This document shows, piece by piece, positions 15,045 to 24,013 of a stretch of DNA of 38,281 nt. Under the pieces are notes generated by a model. That model did no database searches. It was not told where the DNA came from and saw only the letters and a list, made by a program, of their open reading frames with translations. Position 1 is the stretch's first letter; each line of letters begins with the position of its first letter. Source of the DNA: UBA10133 sp964348455 (GTDB taxonomy: Bacteria > Patescibacteriota > Microgenomatia > UBA1400 > MFAQ01); the NCBI GenBank assembly GCA_964348455.1, contig CAYGCQ010000011.1:1-38281 (forward strand), in the 5' to 3' direction. The position numbers and the translations under genes were made by a program.

Positions 15045-17445
15045 TTTTTGAATTATTATTATTTATTATATTTATCGGCAAATGAATCGTAAATTTACTC
15101 CCCTTGCCCAACTCACTCTCCACATTTATCGTACCACCCCAGTCGTTCACAAACGTCTTTACGACATAAAGTCCCAATCCGGATCCGACCGTCTCACTAT
15201 GAACAGCATTCTCTGCTCGAAAAAATCTCCCGAATAAACTAGACATATCCTCTTTAGGAATTCCAATACCGGTATCCTCAAAAACGATCTCGATTGCGTT
15301 CTCCCCGCTCTTCTTCAGACTAATCCTGACTTCACCACCCTCTTTATTATATTTAATTGCATTTGACAATAAGTTTTGAACCACCTCCCTTATCTTCTTA
15401 CTATCCACAGTTATTTTTGGAATACCCTTCTCGATCTCCGGAACAATCTTTATATTTTTATCGACTGTCAAAGGCTCAGTTTCCTTAATGGCTGAATTTA
15501 GAACTTCATCCAGAGACAACTCGACCGGATCATTCATCACCCTACCCTGATCAATTCTAGATACGTCCAAAAGCTCATTAACCAAATCTATCATTCTCAG
15601 GTTTGCCTCAAGCACTTGCTTAGCTATCTCTTCAGCTTCGCTACCTAGCTTCCCGGCATCACCCCCCATAAGCATCTCCAAGTTCCACCTCATACTGCCC
15701 AAGGGAGTACGTAGCTGGTGAGAAGCCACGGAAAGAAAGTCGTCCTTATTCCTTTCTAGCTCTCTTTCTTTTGTATTGTCCCTAAACACCACCACACAAC
15801 CAAAGACAGTCCCTTGCAAGCTTCTTAGAGGTGCTGCACTGTCCAAAACAGGTACTCTTGCCCCACTCTTTGACACGAGAACTGTATGAGGCAACAGACT
15901 GGTTATCTTGCCACTCTTCATGGCCTCGGAAACAAAGTCGGGATAGGGTTTTTCAATATCTGATTCATCTCTGAAATTAAATACTTGGTCGTATGGCTTG
16001 TTGTACAACTCAAGACTACTTAGGCCAACCAGTCTTTCAGCAGCATGATTTACCATAATCACTTTTCCGGCTACATCAGTCACAAAAACGCCGTCACCGA
16101 TTGAGCTTAATATTGTTTGTATTCTGTTCTTCTCGGCAGCGATTTTCTCTTTCTCAACCTTCAAATCCTCCAGGACATTCACCATGGCAATTTTAGATTT
16201 TTCCAGATCCTGATTACTTTCCTGTATCTTTAATAGGTTCTCAGATAACTCAGCAGTCTTTTTTTGAACCTCCATCTCCAGACCAGAATACGATTTTTTA
16301 ATACTGGCAACCATAGACTGAATACTCTCCGCCAACGACTCCAACTCATCTCCGGTCTGAATATTTATTTCTTCATCCAAGCTCCCTCCTGATACTTTCT
16401 CAGCATAATTTTTTAACCTTCCTAACGGCTTCATCACATATCCCAAAAAAGTTGATTGTGTAGCTGTTACAGCGATTAAAGCAAGTAGAATAATTCCCCC
16501 GGCAAACAACGAGATTCTACTGATTACTGCCAGAATACTGGCTTTATTTGACTCTGAAACTATGAAGTATGGAAACTCTCCCACTCGACCGATACTTAAC
16601 AGTTCTTCTTCTTTGTCAACCTCATCAAATATATAAAATACTTCCGGTGAATTTTTACCATCATTAACATACTTCATCGCAGGATCATATCCTAACGGTT
16701 CAATCACTACTCCGGGATATCTATTTTCTTTGCCAATCTCAGCTTCTACAGCGGCAGACAGTGGCGACAAACTCTTATACAAAAAAGACTCTTTAGAACT
16801 ATAAACTATTACACCATCACCATTCACTAGCATCACGTTTCCATAATTTGCCAGTCCACCCTTTTCCAAACTACTAAATACTCCGTCGGGGTCAAGCTTG
16901 GCTACTACAACACCAAGAGTCTTTCCGACAGAGTCTTTCACCGGCGCAGAAAAATAAAAACCCAACTTTTTGGATACACTTCCAATGGCAATTTCATCAC
17001 AAGAAACTCCCGCTAGAGCATTTTGGACGTATTTTCTAAAACTAAAGTCTTGTCCGACAAAGGTGGGATCAGTAGAGGTCAAAGTCACCCCCTTGTCGTT
17101 AATTATATAGAGTGCAGATAAACCTCTTCCCACACTATAATGATGAAAAAGATTCAGGATGTCATTGTCTTGCATTTTTGGGCTTATTCCGGAAAGATAT
17201 CGTTCGATTTCCGGTATCTTTGAGGCCTCTTCCACCCCACTCTTAACAAATCTTAGCTGCGTATCAACTCCACCAGATTGCTCAGCCAAAACAGACTTCA
17301 AGCTGTCTTCCTTTTGACTAATCATTGATGACTCAATCAATCTTCCAATAGCATAAATAACAACTCCTCCGAAGGTAAAAACCAAAACAACAATCACCCA
17401 CGTAATTTTAGACTGCAATGATAATCGCCACCGCTTCTTATCCAT
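15037..17445 (-). CDS. Sensor histidine kinase (Cache-HAMP-PAS-HisKA-HATPase)
   Basis: 802 residues from ATG at 17445. TM1 about 15-36; extracytoplasmic double-Cache-like sensor about 40-295; TM2 about 304-326; HAMP about 330-390; signalling helix (SYSGLEMEVQKKTAEL) and coiled coil about 385-440; PAS about 442-560. The H-box is FLSVASHQLRTPLGSMRWN, with the phosphorylated His at about 576. N-box LLSNAIKYN is near 692, then DTGIGIP and GSGLGLYVVK. All catalytic motifs are intact. It overlaps the upstream Cache-HAMP gene by 8 bp (ATGGATAA) and the downstream receiver by 8 bp, so translation is probably coupled. An in-frame TTG at 17457 would add four residues and is less likely. Confidence 0.94.
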   Translation of the reverse strand: MDKKRWRLSLQSKITWVIVVLVFTFGGVVIYAIGRLIESSMISQKEDSLKSVLAEQSGGVDTQLRFVKSGVEEASKIPEIERYLSGISPKMQDNDILNLFHHYSVGRGLSALYIINDKGVTLTSTDPTFVGQDFSFRKYVQNALAGVSCDEIAIGSVSKKLGFYFSAPVKDSVGKTLGVVVAKLDPDGVFSSLEKGGLANYGNVMLVNGDGVIVYSSKESFLYKSLSPLSAAVEAEIGKENRYPGVVIEPLGYDPAMKYVNDGKNSPEVFYIFDEVDKEEELLSIGRVGEFPYFIVSESNKASILAVISRISLFAGGIILLALIAVTATQSTFLGYVMKPLGRLKNYAEKVSGGSLDEEINIQTGDELESLAESIQSMVASIKKSYSGLEMEVQKKTAELSENLLKIQESNQDLEKSKIAMVNVLEDLKVEKEKIAAEKNRIQTILSSIGDGVFVTDVAGKVIMVNHAAERLVGLSSLELYNKPYDQVFNFRDESDIEKPYPDFVSEAMKSGKITSLLPHTVLVSKSGARVPVLDSAAPLRSLQGTVFGCVVVFRDNTKERELERNKDDFLSVASHQLRTPLGSMRWNLEMLMGGDAGKLGSEAEEIAKQVLEANLRMIDLVNELLDVSRIDQGRVMNDPVELSLDEVLNSAIKETEPLTVDKNIKIVPEIEKGIPKITVDSKKIREVVQNLLSNAIKYNKEGGEVRISLKKSGENAIEIVFEDTGIGIPKEDMSSLFGRFFRAENAVHSETVGSGLGLYVVKTFVNDWGGTINVESELGKGSKFTIHLPINIINNNNSKNG

Positions 17446-18670
17446 TTTTCTTCTCAAGCTCTTTTTTTAGTTCCACCATCCTCAGCTCTCTATCTACCAT
17501 CAATTTATTCATTCTGTCTAACTCCTCAACCTTACTTTCTAAATCAGCCGTTTTCTCTTTTACTTTGTTTTCAAGGCCAGAATATAAAGTCTTGAGCCGT
17601 AGAGCCATTTCAGTGAAAGTTTTTGCCATCTCACCAATTTCATCATTAGTGTCTATACCATCCTGAATGTCATAGTCACCGCTTTTAACACGGTTCATTG
17701 ATTCCCTTAAAGCCGATACTGGACGTACAATTCTCCTAGACACGATATAACCGATAATCCCTGTAATCAGTCCTCCGATCAGAAAAGTAGTCAGTATCGC
17801 ATAAACGATACTTTTTGAAGGATCAAGGACTTCACGAACATCAATCTTAGTCACCATGCAAGACTTAATTCTCGGAATCCATCTCAAGTATCCATAAACC
17901 ATGTCGCCAGAGTAGTCCGCATTTTCAAAATTAACAGAATTACCATTCAAGCAAGACTTAATTTCAGGATCATAAATCGTTTTTCTCATAGCAGCGCCTG
18001 ATTGCTTAGCCAAATCCGTTACGACCAAGTTGCTTGAGTTAATCAAAAATGTCTCACCGGTTTCACCAAGCCCTATTTTTTCTCCTATCAAATCACCAAT
18101 CTGATTCACGTTGATAGTAGCAGCCAAAACTCCCAAGAAGTCTCCATCGTTATTTTTAATCGGCGTACCAATCTTAATCACTGACTTTTCTGCATCAATG
18201 TCATGTGTATATTCCTGAATAAAGGTTGCATTTTTGGCCCCAAAAAAATAAGGTTGATCGTCTCGGATCTTGCCCTCATTATCTGGCACAGATGAGTAAA
18301 CTACCAAGCCACTTTTATCAATCACAGAGATATCCAAAAAGTCTTTCATATAAAACAAAAGTTCATCAGCCCGATCATCGATAGTGACCTTGCTTTCCAG
18401 GTTATTATCACCAAGAAAATCGATTAGATTTCGACGTACAGTTCGCCTGTTATTGAAAAACTCAATTTCGGCAGTTACCTCATTCAGAAAGTTGTCAATA
18501 TTTGTTTCTTTTAGTTGCGATATTGTTTGCATTTTTGAAAATGCCTGTTGCTTAAAGACGCCATCAACCGCGACCAAGACAACAATCGTAGCCATCACAG
18601 TAATAACCAGGGCTGACATCTCCGTCAACCAGATAATTTTTGTTCCAATCTTAACTCTAAGGCGTTTCAT
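17438..18670 (-). CDS. Cache-HAMP membrane sensor without output domain
   Basis: 410 residues. TM1 about 13-36, a Cache-type sensor about 45-280 (LDISVIDKSGLVVYSSVPD; VIKIGTPIKNNDGDFLGVLA), TM2 about 288-310, HAMP about 311-363 (RRIVRPVSALRESMNRVKSG) and a terminal coiled coil. The helix after HAMP (LYSGLENKVKEKTADL) closely matches the signalling helix of the adjacent kinase, then the protein stops with no kinase, GGDEF or methyl-accepting region. I infer a sensory partner that may form mixed dimers with the kinase. It overlaps the binding-protein gene upstream by 14 bp and the kinase downstream by 8 bp. The stop is not an evident frameshift, because the kinase begins with its own complete TM-Cache-HAMP unit. 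Confidence 0.9.
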   Translation of the reverse strand: MKRLRVKIGTKIIWLTEMSALVITVMATIVVLVAVDGVFKQQAFSKMQTISQLKETNIDNFLNEVTAEIEFFNNRRTVRRNLIDFLGDNNLESKVTIDDRADELLFYMKDFLDISVIDKSGLVVYSSVPDNEGKIRDDQPYFFGAKNATFIQEYTHDIDAEKSVIKIGTPIKNNDGDFLGVLAATINVNQIGDLIGEKIGLGETGETFLINSSNLVVTDLAKQSGAAMRKTIYDPEIKSCLNGNSVNFENADYSGDMVYGYLRWIPRIKSCMVTKIDVREVLDPSKSIVYAILTTFLIGGLITGIIGYIVSRRIVRPVSALRESMNRVKSGDYDIQDGIDTNDEIGEMAKTFTEMALRLKTLYSGLENKVKEKTADLESKVEELDRMNKLMVDRELRMVELKKELEKKNG

Positions 18671-19667
18671 CTTTATATATTTCTTCTAAAAATTTCAAGG
18701 TAAAAACATCATCAACATTAATCTTTTCAGTCATAATTCCATGTTCAAACATTATTCCTTGCGCCCTGTCCCAACTTACTCTATCCATCCACCCGAGATC
18801 CCCTTTACCTGTATTTATAAGTGGCACAGAAGAATTTAACATGTTCAGCTGATGAATCTTAGTAGTAGAGGTCGCATATTTAAGAGTGATATCAACCGCT
18901 TCATTTTGATTTTCTATTGCATACTGCCAGCCAGTTAGTGTTGCTCTCAGAACCCCTGTTACTAAATCCGGATTTTTTTCTATCATTTCGTCAGAAGTAA
19001 AGATAACATCTGCATACATGTTTACCCCATAATCCCCCATAAGAATCGTTGTTATCTCGTGACCGGCCTCAACAGCCAACTGAGGCTCGTTTATAATATA
19101 CCCGGATGAAACGTCAACCTTTCCGGTGAGCAACTCACTGGCATCATAACCGACCGGAATTTCGGTTATTTTGCTTCTATCTATATTAAGTTTGCTCATC
19201 ATTGCCTCGTATAAATACTCCACATTTATTCCTTTTTCTATCCCCACAATTTTCCCTATTAAATCCTGAGGCTTTGTGATTCCGGAACTTTTGAGAGTAT
19301 ATAGAGCTACTGGATTTACCTTATAAATCACCCCAATAGCTTTCACTGGTTTTCCCAGCTGCCTGGCAACAAGTAACTCTTCTGCTCCGGCTATTCCAAA
19401 ATCAGCCTCGCCGGATAAAACAGAATCGATTGTGCTTTCTTCGTACGAAAAAGGTTCAAGAGTTACGTCCAAACCCTCATTTTTATAAAACCCTTTCTCC
19501 TTCGCTACATAATTACCTGCAAATTGAGCCTGATGAACCCATTTAAGATTAATAGTAACTTTCTCCAAAGGAACCTCTTTGGATTGATTAGAAACACTTA
19601 AGGACCAACCAATCCCCAAAACACTAATGATCACCACCACGACAAGCAGACTGAGTAGTTTTTTCAT
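18657..19667 (-). CDS. NMT1/THI5-like substrate-binding protein
   Basis: 336 residues. An N-terminal signal or anchor helix (residues about 4-22, no lipobox Cys) is followed by the periplasmic-binding fold of the NMT1/THI5 and nitrate/taurine type: KVTINLKWVHQAQFAGNYVA, KEKGFYKNEGLDVTL, GEADFGIAGAEELLVARQLG, and the late motif DPLV-like NPDLVTGVLRATLTGW. Family members bind pyrimidine thiamine precursors or sulfonate/nitrate-type ligands and normally serve ABC importers. Neither permease nor ATPase is in the window. The gene instead heads, with a 14-bp overlap, a sensor, kinase and receiver series, so I infer that it presents ligand to the Cache proteins. The ligand is unknown. Confidence 0.92.
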   Translation of the reverse strand: MKKLLSLLVVVVIISVLGIGWSLSVSNQSKEVPLEKVTINLKWVHQAQFAGNYVAKEKGFYKNEGLDVTLEPFSYEESTIDSVLSGEADFGIAGAEELLVARQLGKPVKAIGVIYKVNPVALYTLKSSGITKPQDLIGKIVGIEKGINVEYLYEAMMSKLNIDRSKITEIPVGYDASELLTGKVDVSSGYIINEPQLAVEAGHEITTILMGDYGVNMYADVIFTSDEMIEKNPDLVTGVLRATLTGWQYAIENQNEAVDITLKYATSTTKIHQLNMLNSSVPLINTGKGDLGWMDRVSWDRAQGIMFEHGIMTEKINVDDVFTLKFLEEIYKDETP

Positions 19668-19901
19668 ATTATTTTGTTATCCCCTTTAACCAAATAATCC
19701 ACAGAACAAATCAATTCCGCGGCTTTAATTTTCATAGATGCAACTCTTTCAATATTAACCTCAGAATAACCACAAAACACATCATCGCTCATATAAAAAG
19801 CATAGCATTTTTAGAAGAAAAAATCAGCACCCGAAGACATTAAGGACCATTTTTTAGCTCCACACACACCTAAGCTTTCATGGTAAAATTGACGTATTCG
19901 T

Positions 19902-19937
19902 CATCCTCGCGAACGAGGGCGATGGTCCCCGAAGGGG
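19902..19937 (+). other. Two hairpins in the rpmG leader
   Basis: CCTCG-CGAA-CGAGG (19905-19918, flanked by CATC/GATG) and CCCC-GAA-GGGG (19927-19937) lie 33-65 bp before the rpmG start. The first, preceded by GTCATC, resembles one arm of the dispersed palindromic elements described below. An extended -10 (TGGTAAAAT) occurs just upstream near 19881-19889. The 302-bp gap between the divergent binding-protein gene and rpmG holds nothing else I can support. Confidence 0.4.
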
Positions 19938-19969
19938 AAGAACTATATAAATAAGATACAAAACAAAAC

Positions 19970-20143
19970 ATGGCAAAAAAAGGCCCCCGACAATCATTAG
20001 GTTTAAAATGCACCAAATGTGGTCACTTCAACTACATCTCAGAGCGTAACAAGACCAACACCCCCGAGAAATTAGCTCTTACTAAGTACTGCCGTACCTG
20101 CAGAGAGCACAACGAACACAAAGAAGTCTCCAAGCTAAAGTAA
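19970..20143 (+). CDS. rpmG: Large-subunit ribosomal protein bL33
   Basis: 57 residues, normal length for bL33. The sequence has the basic start MAKKGPR, a zinc-ribbon pair CTKC (residues 14-17) and CRTC (41-44), and the characteristic YISERNKTNTPEKLALTKYC core. It is part of the 50S subunit; this is the Cys-containing, zinc-binding form. No SD is visible before the ATG (AACAAAAC). It stands alone between the divergent sensory cassette and the convergent peptidase gene, whose stop lies 62 bp away. Confidence 0.96.
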   Translation: MAKKGPRQSLGLKCTKCGHFNYISERNKTNTPEKLALTKYCRTCREHNEHKEVSKLK

Positions 20144-20205
20144 CCACCAGCCTCCATCTGGGTACCTACACCTCCTTTAATTTGAGTTTTTGAGTTTTAG
20201 TGTTT

Positions 20206-20847
20206 TTATACCTTGCTCATCCCCAAAGTGGCCGGGAATTTATCTTCCTTAGTAGTAATAAGAAACATCAGCCTGTTTTCTAAGACATACTTCTTTCGAC
20301 CTCTTTCATCCTTATCTATCCTGTCATCCCACCATCTCTCCTCAAACTCCCAAAGCGCTACAAAACGGTCTTTACCGGCATAATGCCCATATGGATCAGC
20401 AAACCTCAAATAACCCTTTTTTAGATCTATCTCCAAGGCTACACAGTAATGTCCTTGATCACCTTTAAGTACAGGAGCTCCAGTCATCCTATCCCAAAAA
20501 TCTCCCCATTTATCGTACTCATCATCTTCATACTCGTCTCTTGTAAAAATTCCTTGCCAGTCCACAGCCACAGGATATCCCAGTTCAAGTAACTTTTGAA
20601 CATCATCCAGCTTTGAGTTGGTCTTTCCCCAAACCTTAAGATCAGGGTGAAGTTTAGCGAGCCCCTTCGAAAGCTCATTTAGAGTGATCCCAACCTTCAT
20701 GACCTTCTCTCTAGCTTCCGAAGCATCCACAATCGCCTCCTGATATACAGTTTTTCCAAGTGAAGACACCAGCATCTCAAACACTGCTGGGCCACAATAC
20801 GAGCCTGTCAACTGCTTCGATCTGGGAATATTAACCTTTAACTTCAT
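20206..20847 (-). CDS. C39-like (papain-fold) cysteine peptidase
   Basis: 213 residues from ATG at 20847. The motif TGSYCGPAVFEMLV gives a catalytic Cys at residue 18, GDQGHYCVALEID gives His133, and RFADPYGHY gives Asp151, the order and spacing expected of peptidase C39-like proteins. No signal peptide or membrane helix is visible, so it is probably cytoplasmic. The region between is rich in Asp/Glu (TRDEYEDDEYDKWGD). Substrate unknown; no ABC bacteriocin exporter or leader peptide is adjacent, so it is not a classic C39 maturation protease. An in-frame TTG at 20883 is rejected as start because it forms the -35 box of the promoter. Confidence 0.78.
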   Translation of the reverse strand: MKLKVNIPRSKQLTGSYCGPAVFEMLVSSLGKTVYQEAIVDASEAREKVMKVGITLNELSKGLAKLHPDLKVWGKTNSKLDDVQKLLELGYPVAVDWQGIFTRDEYEDDEYDKWGDFWDRMTGAPVLKGDQGHYCVALEIDLKKGYLRFADPYGHYAGKDRFVALWEFEERWWDDRIDKDERGRKKYVLENRLMFLITTKEDKFPATLGMSKV

Positions 20848-20854
20848 AATACCA

Positions 20855-20883
20855 ATTATACCCTCTTCCCCTTTTAGCCTCAA
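20855..20883 (-). promoter_or_regulatory. Promoter giving a leaderless peptidase transcript
   Basis: Minus strand TTGAGG (20883-20878), exactly 17 bp, TATAAT (20860-20855), then 7 bp to the ATG at 20847. Transcription should start at or within a base or two of the ATG, leaving no room for an SD. Confidence 0.75.
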
Positions 20884-20927
20884 AATCCGATTATTAGGTC
20901 TACCAAATAGCTACTATTCACATCCAC

Positions 20928-20985
20928 TGTAATCCCGACCAAATGAAATGAGTGGAGGGATCCCTCGACTCCGCTCGGGATGACA
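20928..20985. repeat. Dispersed palindromic element, copy A
   Basis: About 58 bp bounded by AATCCCGACC and the inverted GCTCGGGATGACA, with an internal AGTGGAGGGATCCCTCGACT. Near-identical copies are at 37192-37249 and, truncated, at 28784-28828. Copies A and C also share flanking sequence to the left (GGTCTAC(C)AAATAGCTACT, from 20897 and 37157). No coding capacity. Confidence 0.75.
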
Positions 20986-21023
20986 CAACACAATGTTCAC
21001 AAGAGATGTTTTGAGTCTTTTCC

Positions 21024-22211
21024 TCACCCCAACTGCCTGGCGTACTTACTGAGTAACGAGGACAGTACATCATCGAAGCTCACTCCATGCATACCCAGCA
21101 CTTCGGTCATAGGCAATCCAAGATCGGGACCAAAGGCTGTATTGGGATTAGAGTCTGTAAAGTACGGGATATTTGTAGCATCATCTACACGAACATCGAA
21201 CTTAGCATAGTCTTTATGTTGTAGAGCATTAAAGGCTCTTACTGCTAGCTGTGAAATCTTCGTAGCCAAGGGTTCTTCGACCAGCTTGTAGGTATAAGCT
21301 CTGGCATCATCATAAGATTCAAAGCTCGTGAAATAATGTTTTCCATCCGCCTTGGTTCTAAATATTTTTTGGCCCATGTACACTCTCTTACGTGTACCAT
21401 CATCGAATACTACTACTGTAACTTCAGGTCCATCGATAAACTGCTCCACAATCACCGGAATCTTGTAAGTGGTAATCATGTTATTCACTTTTCGCTGAGC
21501 ATCTTTTATGGTCTCTTTTACGGCTTTGTTATCAATTCCCACACTGCCGCCACTTTCATTAAGCTTCACGATTAATGGTAGTCCCAGCTCTTCACTTACA
21601 GCTGTACCAGCTCGGCGGATAAACTGAAACGCTGGAGTTGGAATACCATAAGCCATTAGAAGTCTCTTTGTCAGATTTCGATTATTTCCGATTACGAGCC
21701 CTTCCATCCCTGAGCCGGTGTACATCACGTTGGAAAGCTCAAGAGCAGCGGGAACCGATGTCTGAAGTTTATCTTTTCCTCTAAGTGTGTCCACCAAATT
21801 TATGACCACGTCTGGTTTATCTACCAACAAGTTAGTTAAGAAATACTGGTCACCAGTCAAAAGTTTTACAGGAATTCCAAGAGACTTTACTCTATCTGCC
21901 ACTTCAGCAGCTCTTTCTTCTACCTCTACCTCAGCCTCGTATGAATCCTTGGTCGGAAAAAACTCTCGCTCCACATGAGAGTAAGCAACGATAACTAAAT
22001 TAAGATTTTTTAGGGCTGCCTTATCAATTCGAACCTTAGTCTTTGATTTTTTCTGAACCTTTGGAGCACGAACTACCACAGAGTCTTCTTTTTCTTCCTC
22101 ATCTTTTGACTCAATTTTTTCTATGGCTTCGGATTTTTCAGATTCCGCTTCAACCGCAACCTCTTTCGTTTTCTTTTTGCCAATTTTTCCGAGCAAATCT
22201 TTTATTCCCAT
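21024..22211 (-). CDS. ATP-grasp enzyme, D-Ala-D-Ala ligase-like
   Basis: 395 residues. A Lys/Glu-rich N-terminal extension of about 65 residues precedes an ATP-grasp ligase of the D-Ala-D-Ala ligase type. It shows an N-terminal domain with NLVIVAYSHVEREFFP and a central NRNLTKRLLMAYGIPTPAF. Nucleotide-binding parts are PLIVKLNESGGSVGI and VIVEQFIDGPEVTVVVF. The metal-binding end is KFDVRVDD..IPYFTDSNPNTAFGP. Family members join a carboxylate to an amine with ATP. Whether this one makes D-Ala-D-Ala or another dipeptide cannot be told; the substrate-side residues differ from Ddl as I know it and no mur genes are nearby. It has its own near-leaderless promoter. Confidence 0.85.
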   Translation of the reverse strand: MGIKDLLGKIGKKKTKEVAVEAESEKSEAIEKIESKDEEEKEDSVVVRAPKVQKKSKTKVRIDKAALKNLNLVIVAYSHVEREFFPTKDSYEAEVEVEERAAEVADRVKSLGIPVKLLTGDQYFLTNLLVDKPDVVINLVDTLRGKDKLQTSVPAALELSNVMYTGSGMEGLVIGNNRNLTKRLLMAYGIPTPAFQFIRRAGTAVSEELGLPLIVKLNESGGSVGIDNKAVKETIKDAQRKVNNMITTYKIPVIVEQFIDGPEVTVVVFDDGTRKRVYMGQKIFRTKADGKHYFTSFESYDDARAYTYKLVEEPLATKISQLAVRAFNALQHKDYAKFDVRVDDATNIPYFTDSNPNTAFGPDLGLPMTEVLGMHGVSFDDVLSSLLSKYARQLG

Positions 22212-22217
22212 ACATTC

Positions 22218-22247
22218 AGGATAACACTATTGTGAGCTCATTATCAA
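22218..22247 (-). promoter_or_regulatory. Promoter giving a leaderless ATP-grasp transcript
   Basis: Minus strand TTGATA (22247-22242), 18 bp, TATCCT (22223-22218), then 6 bp to the ATG at 22211. No SD is present. Confidence 0.6.
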
Positions 22248-22342
22248 CCACCAAACCAGATGCAGTAAAGACACTTCTTTCATCTTTAACATTCACTCAA
22301 CCACCAATGACGAAAAAGGCGTATCAGTTATTTATCTTTTTT

Positions 22343-23989
22343 TTAATTTGTACCAACCGGAAAAAGCAATACGTTTTTCTCAATAATATTAATTTTAAAT
22401 TCAAAACCTTTCTTGTACTTTTCAGTCAATTTAGCTTTCAACTCTTCTATGTCATTGCTCGGCAAGTCCATTTTTTGTGGGACTCTTAAATCTATTGTCA
22501 CAAAAACTTTATCCGTGGGAGAATTTCCCTCAGACTCAGCAGTATCGACAATTTCCGTAGAAACAACACTTAAAATAGTTAATTTTATCGAAACCAAGTC
22601 AATATCAGGAGAAATCGCAAATATGCCTGTATGAATATCTTTTTTAATCAAGTCATTCTCCAAATCCGGCTGTGAAATAAGCTGTAATCTCGAGATAATA
22701 TCTATGTTGAGATTAACTTGGTCACCAATTTTATCTGATAACTCATTCTCAATCTCGACTCTATCATTCTCCGAAAGTTGTGAAGAAGGATCGCTTCGAA
22801 GTGTCGAATTTACAATCCAAACTTTGTCCTTTTCGCTACGACTCACTTCTATAGTATCGACTGTCACTTCTAAGTTAATCTTCGAAATTTCTTCACGCAA
22901 TGTTTTTATCAGTTGGTTTTTTGTATCTCCAGTAGCCAAGTCCCTTTCACTCGCCAAATTTATTGTTTTTTGTATCTGCAGTTTTAAGTCGATCTTCTTA
23001 CCTAAAGATTCCTCGAGGCGAGAGATTATTTCTTCTTTTTGCTGATAATTGATTACCAAATCTTCCGGAATAAGCAGTTCCGCATCTATGTGCAGTGCAC
23101 CCGAAAGTTTTTCGGTCTCCAGGTCCGTCTTCACGTTCTGGACATAGATATCGGGAGAGATTATTTTAAACTCAGTAGTCAAAATACGCTGAATCTTGTC
23201 AAAAGCATTCACCTTAAATGAGTAGTTCTTCATGGCGATTATCAACGGGATAGCAGTAATCAACAGAATCATAGAAATAGTCACAATCCCCTTGAAGCGA
23301 AGATGTTCTTGACTATCTCTCTTCACACCCACCAACATAAATACCAATATCGAAGCAAAAATAATCGAAACTACATTAGCCAAAAAAAGTAAGAACCCTC
23401 CCATAAAAGTCGGAAGGCTAAAAAGAGATAGTCCTATCCCCGCCACACACAGAGGTGGCATGAGAGACGTAGCCACAGCTACTCCCGCAAGACTATCCGA
23501 AATCTTCTTCTGAACTAGGGCCATCGCTGCAATCACCCCGGCCGCAAGGGCCACAAAAATATCCAAAACTGTCGGGGTTGTTCTGGCCAGAATCTCGTTG
23601 CTTAGGTGCTTAATTGTCGAAAGGGAGGAAATCAAAAAAGCAGAAATAATACTGATAAGAACAGAAAGAATAAGAAGTGATGCTGCTTGTTTTAAATATG
23701 ATTTCCTCTCGGTCGAAACACCTAAAGATATTTTCATCAGAGGCCACATCAAAGGTGAGATAATCATTCCTCCAATGATGACGGCAGGCGAGTTTTGAAT
23801 TAGTCCCAAAGTAGATACAATGCTTGAAACTATCAAAAGAATAATAAAACTAAACGAAAACTGGGTATTGGTCTCAACTTTTTGCTGGATTACCATCCTG
23901 TCAGCATCTTTTATGTCGTTTACATAAAACAAATTCAACAAACGAAGTTCTCTTACTAGTTCTCTTGTTTCCGCTTTTATTCTATCCAT
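22343..23989 (-). CDS. DUF389 family membrane protein with three C-terminal repeats
   Basis: 548 residues. The first 240 match the DUF389 family: a cytoplasmic start, then about six helices with the signature QNSPAVIIGGMIISPLMWP and DSLAGVAVATSLMPPLCVAG. Function is not established for the family. Beyond the last helix (about 245-265) are three related units of roughly 80 residues. Their ends align as IPEDLVINYQQKEEIISRLE, RSDPSSQLSENDRVEIENEL and VPQKMDLPSNDIEELKAKLT, each followed by a beta strand (DLKLQI, NLNIDII, EFKINII). This extension is longer than the plain DUF389 core. It starts 24 bp after the GNAT gene stop, so the two are probably one operon. No SD is visible. Confidence 0.85.
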   Translation of the reverse strand: MDRIKAETRELVRELRLLNLFYVNDIKDADRMVIQQKVETNTQFSFSFIILLIVSSIVSTLGLIQNSPAVIIGGMIISPLMWPLMKISLGVSTERKSYLKQAASLLILSVLISIISAFLISSLSTIKHLSNEILARTTPTVLDIFVALAAGVIAAMALVQKKISDSLAGVAVATSLMPPLCVAGIGLSLFSLPTFMGGFLLFLANVVSIIFASILVFMLVGVKRDSQEHLRFKGIVTISMILLITAIPLIIAMKNYSFKVNAFDKIQRILTTEFKIISPDIYVQNVKTDLETEKLSGALHIDAELLIPEDLVINYQQKEEIISRLEESLGKKIDLKLQIQKTINLASERDLATGDTKNQLIKTLREEISKINLEVTVDTIEVSRSEKDKVWIVNSTLRSDPSSQLSENDRVEIENELSDKIGDQVNLNIDIISRLQLISQPDLENDLIKKDIHTGIFAISPDIDLVSIKLTILSVVSTEIVDTAESEGNSPTDKVFVTIDLRVPQKMDLPSNDIEELKAKLTEKYKKGFEFKINIIEKNVLLFPVGTN

Positions 23990-24013
23990 TATTCAATATT
24001 CAAAAAAGATTAT

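Noticed and set aside
20848..20883. TTG start extending the C39-like peptidase by 12 residues
   Set aside because: That TTG and the following bases form an ideal -35/-10 promoter, so they are upstream of the message.
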